Assembly (NCBI GenBank): GCA_016876055.1
Contig: VHDM01000007.1
Location: forward strand, 1 to 24,764
DNA length: 24,764 nucleotides
Direction: 5' to 3'
Source: Verrucomicrobiota bacterium
Lineage (GTDB): Bacteria; Verrucomicrobiota; Verrucomicrobiia; Methylacidiphilales; Verrucolacustridaceae
The notes under the pieces were generated by a model, which made no database searches, was not told the origin of the DNA, and was given only the letters and a program-made list of their open reading frames with translations. Both the position numbers and the translations under genes were made by a program. Of the stretch, positions 1 to 6,826 are shown in pieces; positions within the stretch are counted from its first letter, which is position 1, and the number at the start of each line of letters is the position of its first letter.

Positions 1-17
1 TCGATCTGACCCAAGCG

Positions 18-863
18 GTGGCCAAAAAGACTTTCCACAAAAAAGCACCTTTTCGGCTCGGTCTTTTTGGAACGCTTGTCGTTTCCAACATGCTTTGGTT
101 GGTGCTCTTTGCCGTGGCCGTCATTTCCCTGGTCGGCGTCACCCGGTTTTCCGCCGCCCTTTCCAAAAGCTACCTTGAGGAAAAATGGCAATCCCTCCAA
201 GACCGCCTTGCCCAGCGCCGCGAGCTGGAAGAACGTGATCTCCAGATCGCCCGCCTCATTGCCTCTCAAAACTCCGCCACTACCGACGTCCTCGGTCTGG
301 CGACTCGCATTTCCAAAATCCTCGAATCCGCCCAAGGTCGCCAACGCCGCTTTCTGGAGTCCGCTATTCCGGAGGCCATGATGATCCAAACGACCACCCA
401 GATTCCCGCCTCGGCTGTCATCGCCATGGCCATATTTGAATCTGGCTACGGCAACAGCATCCTTGCCAAGGAATATAACAATTATTTTGGGATGAAGGCC
501 TTCGACAGTTGGACCGGCCCGCGTGCCCTCAATATGCCCACCCGTGACCAAGGCATGGAAACCACCGCCGATTTTCGCGCCTACCCTAACTTGGCCGCCG
601 GCTTCCAGGGGTACCGCGACTTTCTCCTTACCAACAGCCGATACAGCCGCCACATCGGCGAGAAGTCTGGCGTGAAATTTGTTTCGCAGATCCTTTCGGC
701 TGGCTACTGCCCGGATCCCCACTACCTCAGCCATATTCAGACCATCATCCTTAAACACGGGCTGGATCGGTTGGACGCCGCTCTGGAAACCATTGTGGAA
801 AGCAAGGAAGCGGTCGCCGAGGCGATGCCCGTCGAAGCGGCCAAAGGCGGCTCCCAGAACTAG
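18..863 (+). CDS. Membrane-anchored GH73-type N-acetylglucosaminidase
   Basis: A predicted peptidoglycan hydrolase of the mannosyl-glycoprotein endo-beta-N-acetylglucosaminidase (FlgJ/Bax-like, GH73) family, which cleaves GlcNAc-MurNAc glycan strands. A basic N-terminus is followed by one hydrophobic segment at about residues 23-42. A polar, probably coiled region (50-110) leads to the catalytic domain at about 115-255. The signature AIFESGYGNS carries the likely catalytic Glu141, followed by NNYFGMKA and the conserved YPNLAAGFQGYRDFL. The C-terminal tail is alanine- and glutamate-rich. The start used is a GTG at 18, but the frame is open to the window edge with no visible ribosome site, so the true N-terminus may lie upstream. 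The stop lies one base from the stop of the opposing gene. The family is confident; the natural role (cell separation or turnover) is inferred. Confidence 0.85.
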   Translation: MAKKTFHKKAPFRLGLFGTLVVSNMLWLVLFAVAVISLVGVTRFSAALSKSYLEEKWQSLQDRLAQRRELEERDLQIARLIASQNSATTDVLGLATRISKILESAQGRQRRFLESAIPEAMMIQTTTQIPASAVIAMAIFESGYGNSILAKEYNNYFGMKAFDSWTGPRALNMPTRDQGMETTADFRAYPNLAAGFQGYRDFLLTNSRYSRHIGEKSGVKFVSQILSAGYCPDPHYLSHIQTIILKHGLDRLDAALETIVESKEAVAEAMPVEAAKGGSQN

Positions 864-864
864 C

Positions 865-1290
865 TCAGCCGTCTGCGCACGAGATTTCTGCGGCGTGCGG
901 CGGCTTGACCTCCAACAAGAGGAAACGCCATGTCCCAGTCGGGCTTTTCTCCGCCCGCATTTTAACCGTTGCCGCTCCTTGCGGGCCCCGCAGGGTGAAG
1001 TCCATCCGGGCCGTCCCTTGATCGGGTAGGTCCTCCAACTCCCCGGTGACGGCCCAACCCATCCGGATCGGCTCTCCGAGCGCTTGGCGGACACGCGGAT
1101 CCGCGGAGATCCGGAGGAACGCCTCCGTCATCACCGGCGCCTGTTTTAACATCCGGTAGCTGATCTCCAGGGTGAGCAGGCCGAATCCGAAAATTCCCGT
1201 CACCAGGCCAATCAGGCCCGCGAACACCCATTTGCGGGCCTTCTGCTCCCAGGCCATCAATTCTGCCTGCGTCATCAACTTTCCCGCCAT
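865..1290 (-). CDS. Coa1/Tim21-like single-pass membrane protein
   Basis: A 141-residue protein with one transmembrane segment at about residues 21-43, then a soluble alpha/beta domain. The closing pattern (FTLRGPQGAATVKMRAEKS, then WRFLLLEV) is typical of the cytochrome oxidase complex assembly protein 1 (Coa1) family. In mitochondria this fold takes part in cytochrome oxidase assembly. Bacterial members are mostly uncharacterised, and no oxidase gene is in the window, so I do not assign that role here. I chose the ATG at 1290; a TTG two codons upstream and an ATG five codons downstream are alternatives. The gene is convergent with the glucosaminidase (one base between stops) and divergent from the pterin-binding-protein gene. 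Confidence 0.65.
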   Translation of the reverse strand: MAGKLMTQAELMAWEQKARKWVFAGLIGLVTGIFGFGLLTLEISYRMLKQAPVMTEAFLRISADPRVRQALGEPIRMGWAVTGELEDLPDQGTARMDFTLRGPQGAATVKMRAEKSPTGTWRFLLLEVKPPHAAEISCADG

Positions 1291-1301
1291 GGCCAAACCA
1301 T

Positions 1302-1314
1302 GGGGTCAGACCCC
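1302..1314. repeat. 13-bp perfect palindrome between divergent genes
   Basis: GGGGTC-A-GACCCC is a perfect inverted repeat with a one-base centre. It lies 12 bases upstream of the chosen start of the Coa1-like gene, in the 80-base divergent spacer before the DHPS-like gene. It could be an operator or a single REP-like element. Only one copy is seen here, so its nature is undecided. Confidence 0.4.
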
Positions 1315-1370
1315 CCACCCCGTCGATCCCGGCTATCGCTCGCCCCCGCCAAAACTTCTAGAGTTGGGGT

Positions 1371-2261
1371 ATGCTTTCCTTGGAATCTTTGGCCAGCCTG
1401 GCTCGCGATTTCCGCGGAGATCTTTCCGCCTGCGTCCGGGACTTTTCCATTAAAGGCGTTCCCTTCCGCTCCGCGGATCGCCCTCACCTCATGGGGGTTG
1501 TCAACTTCAGTGCCGATTCCTGGTACCGGGAAAGCGTCGTGCTCTCCGCCGAATCCGCCATCGAGCGTATCCATCGCCTCCGTGCGGAGGGCGCCCAGCT
1601 TGTCGATCTCGGCGCCGAATCCTCCCTCGCGCATGCCGCCCGCGTGGATGCGGAGACCCAGACGCGCACCCTGCTCCCCGTCCTGCGCGAACTCGCTCCG
1701 CAGGGTTTTCTTTTGTCGGTGGAAACCTACCAGCCTGCCACCGCCCGGGCCTGCCTCGAGGCCGGCGCCGCTGTCCTCAATCTCACGGGAGCCAACCCCT
1801 CCGAGGAAGTCTACCGGATGGTCGCAGACCACGGGGCCGGCCTCATTCTCTGTTATGTCCAAGGCAGCAATGTTCGGGAGGTTGGCGACTTCGCCCGCTC
1901 CCCCGATCATGCCGCCGCCTTGCGGGACTATTTTCACCAAGAGACCGAGCGTGCCGTCGCCCTCGGGGTTCAAGCCATTTGGATCGACCCGGGCTTGGGA
2001 TTCTACTACCGCAATCTGCAGGACAGTGCCGCCCGGATCCGTTACCAAGCGGAGACTTTTCTCCATTCTTTTCGACTCCGCACCTTGGGCTGGCCCGTTT
2101 GCCAAGCCCTGCCCCACGCCTTTGAATTTTTCGCCGACGAGGTGCGTTCCGCCGAAGCCCTCTTTGCCGTACTCGCCATTCTGGGCAAAACGGATCTTCT
2201 CCGGACCCACGAAATTCCCAAAGTCCGGGCCGTGGCGCGCACCCTGGGCGTGCTGTCATGA
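1371..2261 (+). CDS. Divergent dihydropteroate-synthase-like pterin-binding protein
   Basis: A 296-residue TIM-barrel protein of the pterin-binding (DHPS) family. Canonical DHPS condenses 6-hydroxymethyl-dihydropterin pyrophosphate with p-aminobenzoate in folate synthesis. Recognisable family motifs are LMGVVNFSADSW (canonical MGILNVTPDSFSDGG), VDLGAESS (canonical GGEST), SVETYQPATARACLEAGA, VLNLTG, IDPGLGF and RTHEI (canonical RVHDV). Departures are notable. The loop-1 sequence is altered, Asp of SVDT is Glu, and the lysine-bearing SRKS loop, expected near QALPHAFEFF, is absent. It may therefore be a paralogue acting on another pterin, or on none. The stop overlaps the next start by four bases (ATGA), so the pair is translationally coupled. 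Family membership is confident; DHPS activity is not. Confidence 0.75.
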   Translation: MLSLESLASLARDFRGDLSACVRDFSIKGVPFRSADRPHLMGVVNFSADSWYRESVVLSAESAIERIHRLRAEGAQLVDLGAESSLAHAARVDAETQTRTLLPVLRELAPQGFLLSVETYQPATARACLEAGAAVLNLTGANPSEEVYRMVADHGAGLILCYVQGSNVREVGDFARSPDHAAALRDYFHQETERAVALGVQAIWIDPGLGFYYRNLQDSAARIRYQAETFLHSFRLRTLGWPVCQALPHAFEFFADEVRSAEALFAVLAILGKTDLLRTHEIPKVRAVARTLGVLS

Positions 2262-2980
2262 GATCTTCCCGCCCCGTCGCCCTCATTACCGGAGCCTCCC
2301 GCGGCCTCGGGGCCTTCCTCGCCACGGAGTTGGCCCGGGATGGCTATGCGGTGGTCATTCACTACCGCAGCGGTCGCAGCCGCGCGGTATCCCTTGTCCA
2401 AACTATCCGCCGCGAAGGAGGCCTGGCCGAGGCGTTGGGTGCCGATCTGGCTCGGCCTGCGCAGGTCGAAAGCCTCTTTCGGAAGATTCGCCAAAAGTTC
2501 GGCCGTCTCGACGTCCTCATCAACAACGCCGGCACCTATCAACCGGTGCCATGGCTAGGTTCCCGGGCGAGCGACTGGCAGCAGGGGCTGGAGAGCACGG
2601 CCACCGCCACGTTTCTTTGCACCCAGGCGGCGTTGTCACTTTTTCCAAAATCCGGCGGCAGGATCGTGAATCTTGGCGATTCGGCCTGCGAAAGGCTGAC
2701 CGCCCGAAAAATGGCCCCGGGCTATCATGTCGGCAAAGTGGGGGTTCTTTTACTCACCCGTTCCTTTGCCGCCCAACTGGCCCCCCGCCGAATCACCGTG
2801 AACTGCATTTCGCCGGGTTACCTGGAAAACAGCATCGACCTCCCCCCGCCCCGCTCCCTACCCGGGGGAAGGGCCGTAACCTTTGGCGAAATTTATTGCG
2901 CGGTTCGTTACCTGCTTTCTCCGGAAGCCGACTCGGTGACCGGAACCAATCTGGTTCTTTCGCGCGGTTGGAATCTCTGA
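2258..2980 (+). CDS. SDR-family oxidoreductase, possibly pteridine reductase-like
   Basis: A classical short-chain dehydrogenase/reductase of 240 residues. The Rossmann motif TGASRGLG near the N-terminus binds NAD(P). NNAG follows in the fourth strand, the catalytic Ser lies in VNLGDSA, and the Tyr-Lys pair is in YHVGK. CISPGYL and a C-terminal VTGTNLVLSRGW complete the fold. Its start overlaps the stop of the DHPS-like gene. This coupling suggests that both act on the same pterin-type substrate, as FolM-like SDRs reduce dihydropterins, but the substrate cannot be read from the sequence. FabG-like or sugar-acid reductase activity is an alternative. The stop is one base from the stop of the opposing epimerase gene. 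Confidence 0.82.
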   Translation: MRSSRPVALITGASRGLGAFLATELARDGYAVVIHYRSGRSRAVSLVQTIRREGGLAEALGADLARPAQVESLFRKIRQKFGRLDVLINNAGTYQPVPWLGSRASDWQQGLESTATATFLCTQAALSLFPKSGGRIVNLGDSACERLTARKMAPGYHVGKVGVLLLTRSFAAQLAPRRITVNCISPGYLENSIDLPPPRSLPGGRAVTFGEIYCAVRYLLSPEADSVTGTNLVLSRGWNL

Positions 2981-2981
2981 C

Positions 2982-3758
2982 TTAAGCCGGCTTTAAGTTC
3001 TCGTCCGGGATAACCGCCATCGTCCTCCATCCCAAGGCTCGCAGCCGGGCATTGCTCACCCGCTTGTTGCGTCGGGCTCGCCGCATGCCTTCCGGCCACT
3101 GGCCATCCGGCCTTCCGCGACGCCTCGGCTCATTTTCACAGACATTAAGAACCAGACCGGGATTCCTCAGGGCGATCGCGACCGCCCGTGCCGCATCTTC
3201 GACATGGATCAGGTTCAGCCAACGCTCGGGACCTTCGTCGTCCGTTTTCAACACCCGGGCTCTTCCATATAGCCCCGCGCAGCGCAGCACGCTACCCCCG
3301 GCCTCTCGACAGGCCTGCTCAGCCTCCACCATGGCTTGCGACCGCGCCTCTTTTGTCGCCACGGGAGCTTCTTCATCCACCCACGCTCCTCCATCCTCCG
3401 CATAAACCGAGGTGGAGGATATGTAGACATAGGGAATTCGGCGGAGGCGAGCCCACCGGGCAGCCCGCACCGCTCCCTGTCGATGCATGGCTAGGAAGTC
3501 GTCCTCAGGCCTCGCCCGGGAAGGAGCCATCGACCATACCATCCCTTCGCAGGCCGGTGCCTGCCGATCCCAGAACTCCGGCAAGACCGCATCCGCCGCC
3601 ACCGCGTTGGGAAAGTCCGGCTGCAAAGATCCTGCGGACTCTTGGGACCGAACCACCGGCCAGACCTGCCACCCCCCTCGCTGGGCTTCTTCCGCCACCA
3701 CTCGGCCCAAAAAACCCGCCCCGATCACGGTCAGACGCAAGGGACCTGAACTCGCCAT
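2982..3758 (-). CDS. NAD(P)-binding epimerase-like protein (YeeZ/extended SDR type)
   Basis: A 258-residue Rossmann-fold protein of the NAD-dependent epimerase/dehydratase superfamily. The dinucleotide motif is TVIGAGFLGRVVAE at the N-terminus. The segment YVYISSTSVYAEDGGAWVDE is the usual signature of the short YeeZ-like subgroup. Later elements are VLRCAGLYG, LNLIHVEDAARAV and a C-terminal KRVSNARLRALGW. The subgroup usually lacks a clear YxxxK dyad, and none is obvious here, so catalysis is uncertain. The ATG at 3758 is 31 bases from the start of the divergent tRNA-Ser. The gene converges with the SDR gene, with one base between stops. An imperfect inverted repeat around 2981-2997 covers its last codons but has no T-tract. 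Confidence 0.75.
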   Translation of the reverse strand: MASSGPLRLTVIGAGFLGRVVAEEAQRGGWQVWPVVRSQESAGSLQPDFPNAVAADAVLPEFWDRQAPACEGMVWSMAPSRARPEDDFLAMHRQGAVRAARWARLRRIPYVYISSTSVYAEDGGAWVDEEAPVATKEARSQAMVEAEQACREAGGSVLRCAGLYGRARVLKTDDEGPERWLNLIHVEDAARAVAIALRNPGLVLNVCENEPRRRGRPDGQWPEGMRRARRNKRVSNARLRALGWRTMAVIPDENLKPA

Positions 3759-3789
3759 GGGGGCGGCTTTCCTCTAAAGAGTAAGGCAG

Positions 3790-3876
3790 GGACGAGTGGC
3801 GGAGTGGTTGAACGCGGCGGTCTTGAAAACCGCAGGCGCCGCAAGGCGCTCGTAGGTTCGAATCCTACCTCGTCCG
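3790..3876 (+). tRNA. tRNA-Ser(UGA)
   Basis: An 87-base class II tRNA. The acceptor stem GGACGAG pairs with CTCGTCC, the discriminator is G, and there is a long variable arm. The anticodon stem-loop has loop CTTGAAA with anticodon TGA at 3824-3826. The T-arm contains GGTTCGAATCC. The 3' CCA is not encoded (CCG follows), so a CCA-adding enzyme is needed. The opposing CDS stops four bases beyond the tRNA end. Confidence 0.97.
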
Positions 3877-3880
3877 CCGT

Positions 3881-4303
3881 TTATCCGCGCAGGTGGTAGT
3901 GGCCCGGCCCAACCTTCTTCAAACCCCGGACCTTTTTTATGTTCTGGTAAAACCAGGTATCCAAGCGCTGGCGCTGAATGTTCAGTTTGCCAGCCAGATC
4001 TTTGATCTTAAGCCCGGCCTTTCCAGCCCGCTTCAACTGCTTGAGGACGACGTTGCGTAAACCACCCCGCCGACCGAATTTGCGCCCGGTCGAACGGCGA
4101 CCCTTGGGACGACCCCGGCGGCCGATCCGGCTCCGACCCGATGCAATCCGGCGGGCCCGCCGCGCCACCATGGAGGCACCAACACCCACCACTTTAGCCA
4201 CCGAACGCTCCACCTGGCCTAGTTTCTTCTCAAGGCTTTCTTTTCGGCGCAGAAGTTTAACGATCCGGCCGAACTCTTTAGCAGTCAATTTTGTTAGATC
4301 CAT
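3881..4303 (-). CDS. Basic H1-like DNA-binding protein with AT-hook-like core and C-terminal winged helix
   Basis: A 140-residue, strongly basic protein. The N-terminal part (about 1-45) is helical and probably coiled. The middle (about 45-80) is rich in Arg, Lys and Gly and contains GRRGRPKGRR, close to an AT-hook (core R-G-R-P). The C-terminal 60 residues fit a small helix-turn-helix or winged-helix domain (LRNVVLKQLKRAGKAGLKIKDLAGKL up to the GPGHYHL strand). The arrangement resembles nucleoid-associated, histone H1-like proteins. I do not recognise a named family. The ATG at 4303 is preceded by a tandem 12-bp repeat rather than a Shine-Dalgarno, which may be an autoregulatory site. The stop lies four bases from the 3' end of tRNA-Ser. 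DNA binding is well supported; the cellular role is inferred. Confidence 0.75.
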   Translation of the reverse strand: MDLTKLTAKEFGRIVKLLRRKESLEKKLGQVERSVAKVVGVGASMVARRARRIASGRSRIGRRGRPKGRRSTGRKFGRRGGLRNVVLKQLKRAGKAGLKIKDLAGKLNIQRQRLDTWFYQNIKKVRGLKKVGPGHYHLRG

Positions 4304-4309
4304 AAGTTA

Positions 4310-4333
4310 GAAATCCTAACGGAAATTCTAACG
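4310..4333 (-). promoter_or_regulatory. Tandem 12-bp repeat upstream of the H1-like gene (candidate operator/promoter)
   Basis: On the minus strand two adjacent 12-mers, CGTTAGAATTTC and CGTTAGGATTTC, differ at one base and end just before the gene's start (TAACTTATG follows). Each contains a -10-like hexamer (TAGAAT, TAGGAT), and the flank adds a GTTAG/CTAAC inverted repeat. In a GC-rich genome this AT-rich block is a credible promoter/operator. A convincing -35 element was not found. Confidence 0.5.
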
Positions 4334-4343
4334 AATCACCAGA

Positions 4344-4383
4344 CAAAAAAATACCCCGCCGGGGATGTGCCCCGACGGGGTAT
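4344..4383 (-). terminator. Rho-independent terminator of the SWIB (cofG-cofH-SWIB) transcript
   Basis: On the minus strand an 8-bp stem (ATACCCCG/CGGGGTAT), one mismatch, a 5-bp GC stem and a 5-base loop are followed directly by a run of seven T. It lies about 60 bases downstream of the SWIB stop. It is the only convincing intrinsic terminator in the window. Confidence 0.9.
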
Positions 4384-4392
4384 CTCAAGCTC

Positions 4393-4422
4393 GCCTTGCC
4401 AAGGCGGCGGAACAGGTTCCGC
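4393..4422 (-). other. Two additional stem-loops in the SWIB 3' untranslated region
   Basis: Between the SWIB stop and the terminator there are two perfect inverted repeats: GCGGAAC-CT-GTTCCGC (4407-4422 on the minus strand) and GCCTT-GGC-AAGGC (4393-4405). With the terminator they give a three-hairpin 3' end of about 95 bases. They may stabilise the mRNA or be a 3'-UTR-derived small RNA. Confidence 0.45.
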
Positions 4423-4440
4423 TACCCCGGAAAGAAAGAC

Positions 4441-4698
4441 TTATTTAACGTGTTTACTGGCGTATTTGGTCAGCTCAAACATGTTGGCGGAGCTTTTCCC
4501 GCCGAAAAGGGGCTTGAGCAACTCGTCCGCGTGGATCATCCGCCTGTTTTTCTTGTCCTGCAGGCCCTTCTTTTTGATGTGCGCCCACAGTTTCTTCGTT
4601 AGCTCGGTCCGGGGAAGCGGCTTGCTTCCGACGATGGCGGCGAGGACGGCGTCCGGCTGGACGGGTTTCATGAATGCTGCATTGGGTTTTCTAGCCAT
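4441..4698 (-). CDS. SWIB/MDM2-domain protein
   Basis: An 85-residue protein that is almost entirely one SWIB domain. Typical elements are MKPVQPDAVLAAIVGSKPLPR, LTKKLWAHIKKKGLQDKKNRR, then MIHADELLKPLFGGKSSANMFEL. In eukaryotes SWIB is part of SWI/SNF chromatin remodellers. In bacteria it is seen in Chlamydiae and relatives, either alone or fused to topoisomerase I, and stand-alone copies are presumed to bind DNA or chromatin-like proteins. A good ribosome site (AAGGAG, 12 bases from ATG) supports the start. It lies 39 bases downstream of cofH on the same strand and may be co-transcribed with cofGH. The strong terminator follows it. Length and motif agreement make the family call secure; the function is unproved. 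Confidence 0.92.
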   Translation of the reverse strand: MARKPNAAFMKPVQPDAVLAAIVGSKPLPRTELTKKLWAHIKKKGLQDKKNRRMIHADELLKPLFGGKSSANMFELTKYASKHVK

Positions 4699-4737
4699 GA
4701 TGGGTTCTGTCTCCTTGGTTTGGGTTTCGTTGTCGAA

Positions 4738-5832
4738 TCAGAGGGCAAAATGCCCTTCCGGGGACGGCTGACAACTCTTTTTTCCGAGCGAAAACGGGTT
4801 TTTCACAACCCCGTACAGGGTGGTCCGGCGCCGTGGAATCCGCCCAGCCCGACGGATGGCCGCCTCGATCGCTTCGGGCTCCAGCCGCTCCCCGTGCCTT
4901 CCCCCGCTCGAACGCGTGATCGATTCCTCATACAGGGTGCCCCCGAAATCATTGCAGCCCCAATCCAGCGATTCGGCCGCCCCTTCCACCCCCAGCTTCA
5001 CCCAGCTGGTCTGCAGATTCGGAATTAAGTCCCCCAAACTCAGCCGGGCCAACGGATACAACCTTCGGGCCCGACGCCGGATTCGCATCTCAAGTCGCGC
5101 CATGCCCCCATGACGTTGGGCCAGCATTTTCCCAAGCCGGTTTTCGTAAGGCACGAAAGCTAACGGCACGAACTCGGTGAATCCCCCGGTCTCCCCCTGA
5201 ATCCGGCGCAGCACTTCGAAGTGGGCCCGGATGTCATCCCAGGTCTCCACGTGCCCGAACATGATCGTTGCGCTGGAGCGTAGCCCCGCCAAATGGGCGG
5301 CCCGGACAACCCGGATCCAACGTTCCGCCGGCAACTTATTGCGGGAAATCTTTCTCCTCACCCGGTTCACGAGAACTTCCGCCGCGGTCCCCGGAATGCT
5401 GCCCACCCCGGCCGCCCGCAGCCGCACCACCATCTCCTCCGGCTCCTGGCCCGCCTTTTCGCACAGCGAATCAATTTCCATCGGGGAAAAAGCGTGCAGA
5501 TGCACCCTCGGGAACGCGGAGCGCAGCGCCCGCACCAGGTCGAAGTAATAATCGGGCGACAAATTGGGATCGATCCCGCCTTGCAGACAAACCTCCGTCA
5601 CCCAAGGGGTCTTAGCCACCCGTGCCACCACCTGGTCAATCGTGTCGGAGGTGGCACCGACCGTTCCCGGCCTTCGCCCAAACCCGCAGAACGCACAGCC
5701 CACTTGGCAGACCCGCGTGAAATTGGCGTTGCGGTTGACCACGTAGGTCACGGTGTTCCCGTGGACGGCTTGGACGGCCTCCCGGGCCCGCTCGGTCAAT
5801 TCAGCCAGCGGCAGCCTCCAGAAATCCTTCAT
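4738..5832 (-). CDS. cofH: 5-amino-6-(D-ribitylamino)uracil--L-tyrosine 4-hydroxyphenyl transferase (Fo synthase subunit 2)
   Basis: A radical SAM enzyme of 364 residues. CofH joins the tyrosine-derived 4-hydroxybenzyl group to 5-amino-6-ribitylaminouracil, the first step to the deazaflavin Fo. The iron-sulfur motif is VCQVGCAFCGF (Cys42, Cys46, Cys49; CxxxCxxC). Further family marks are the LQGGIDP strand, the HAFSPMEI segment and a C-terminal CNDFGGTLYEESITRSSGG, which separates CofH from the related menaquinone enzymes MqnC/MqnE. I place the start at the ATG at 5832 because it overlaps the cofG stop by four bases (ATGA); a longer frame upstream would run far into cofG. The partner step is encoded by cofG. 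In actinobacteria the two are fused as FbiC; here they are separate. Confidence 0.88.
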   Translation of the reverse strand: MKDFWRLPLAELTERAREAVQAVHGNTVTYVVNRNANFTRVCQVGCAFCGFGRRPGTVGATSDTIDQVVARVAKTPWVTEVCLQGGIDPNLSPDYYFDLVRALRSAFPRVHLHAFSPMEIDSLCEKAGQEPEEMVVRLRAAGVGSIPGTAAEVLVNRVRRKISRNKLPAERWIRVVRAAHLAGLRSSATIMFGHVETWDDIRAHFEVLRRIQGETGGFTEFVPLAFVPYENRLGKMLAQRHGGMARLEMRIRRRARRLYPLARLSLGDLIPNLQTSWVKLGVEGAAESLDWGCNDFGGTLYEESITRSSGGRHGERLEPEAIEAAIRRAGRIPRRRTTLYGVVKNPFSLGKKSCQPSPEGHFAL

Positions 5833-6818
5833 GCCGTCACCTCGGCCCGAAAAGCCAACCCTCGCGGCAACCAGGCCGGTGCCAGCCAACGTTCGCTGAT
5901 ATGAGATTCATAAATCGGCAGCCGCTCCACCAACTCCCGGCCGGCATCTCGGCATTTCTCCACATAGAATTCAACTCTTTCCCAAGGACTCGTCGGGTTC
6001 ACCTCGTCCTTGGCCCAGGAAATTCCCCCTAGGTCATCGAGCCAAGGCAGAAGCTCTGGCCAGCGCGGCTCCAGGTTGGGCGGAATCTGAATGGCGACTC
6101 CGGGCGCCCACTCCTTCCACCGCATCATCATCTCCTCATACTCAGCCAAAGTCGGTGCTTTCCCCACCGGCCAACGGGATCCTTCGTTGGGTACGTAACG
6201 CTGGATTAAAATCTCCTGCAATTGCCCATGTTCGGCATGCAGTTCCGCCAATGTCTCCAGCGACTTCAGCCGTGAGGTTTGGGACTCACCCCACCCCACC
6301 AAAATTCCGCTGGTGAATGCAACTCCAGCCCGTCCGGCCGCCTTAATTCCCGCCACCCTTCCCGCTGCCTTTTTCTCCGGTGCCATCTGCAAATGATCCT
6401 CGGCACTCTCCAACATCATTCCCATGGAGACGAAATGGGGCCGAATCCGCGCCAACTCCCCTTCCCCCATCCGGCCAAAGTTCCCATGGGGGAAAAATCC
6501 GGCCTCTGCACATCGGTCCGCCACATGGTTGGCAAAGTCCCAAAAATCGGAAAACCCCCGTCGCTCCAGTTCCCCGCGGATGGGGGGCAGGCTGTCCGGC
6601 CGCTCCCCCGAAATCAGGAGGGCTTCCTTGGCCCCTTGCCCCGCCGCCTCGGCTAAAAGCCTCTCAAGCTTGGCCTCGGACAACAGACCCTCCGCATCGG
6701 TCCGAAACCCACAGTAGGAACAGTGCCACGGGCAATCGTGGGTCAGGACAAAAGTCAGGGAACGGGAGTACGTGACCGGGTATCCGGAGCCCCAACCCTC
6801 ATCGTTAACGGCTTTCAA
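5829..6818 (-). CDS. cofG: 7,8-didemethyl-8-hydroxy-5-deazariboflavin synthase (Fo synthase subunit 1)
   Basis: A radical SAM enzyme that closes the deazaflavin ring of Fo from the CofH product. The N-terminus PVTYSRSLTFVLTHDC leads into the cluster motif CPWHCSYCGFR (Cys29, Cys33, Cys36 in the chosen frame). Later family segments include LLISGERP, the HGNFGRM region, SMGMMLES and GILVGWGE. The length (329 residues) fits the family. The frame stays open to a TTG at 6866. I choose the TTG at 6818, the last of three consecutive TTG codons, because a strong Shine-Dalgarno (AGGGGAGAGG) ends eight bases before it. The TTGs at 6821 and 6824 are equally in frame. With this start the gene is divergent from psd and does not overlap it. 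It is coupled to cofH by an ATGA overlap. Confidence 0.87.
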   Translation of the reverse strand: MKAVNDEGWGSGYPVTYSRSLTFVLTHDCPWHCSYCGFRTDAEGLLSEAKLERLLAEAAGQGAKEALLISGERPDSLPPIRGELERRGFSDFWDFANHVADRCAEAGFFPHGNFGRMGEGELARIRPHFVSMGMMLESAEDHLQMAPEKKAAGRVAGIKAAGRAGVAFTSGILVGWGESQTSRLKSLETLAELHAEHGQLQEILIQRYVPNEGSRWPVGKAPTLAEYEEMMMRWKEWAPGVAIQIPPNLEPRWPELLPWLDDLGGISWAKDEVNPTSPWERVEFYVEKCRDAGRELVERLPIYESHISERWLAPAWLPRGLAFRAEVTA

Positions 6819-6826
6819 CAACAACG

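Noticed and set aside
1275..2210. Long minus-strand frame (311 residues) opposite the DHPS-like gene
   Set aside because: It is the antisense shadow of a GC-rich gene, glycine-rich with no recognisable domain, while the plus strand has clear family motifs.
1300..2985. 561-residue plus-strand frame across the DHPS-like and SDR genes
   Set aside because: Proline-, serine- and arginine-rich out-of-frame reading of two real genes; it has no domain and is explained by GC-rich codon bias.
2981..2997. Inverted repeat around the SDR/epimerase stops as an intrinsic terminator
   Set aside because: The repeat has an extra unpaired base and no T-tract on either strand.
4407..4422. GGAAC-CT-GTTCC as a LexA/SOS box
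   Set aside because: The spacer of 2 bases does not fit known GAAC-N4-GTTC type boxes, and the site lies downstream of a gene, not at a promoter.
5293..5904. 203-residue plus-strand frame opposite cofH/cofG
   Set aside because: Antisense shadow with no motif, whereas the minus strand has complete radical SAM signatures.
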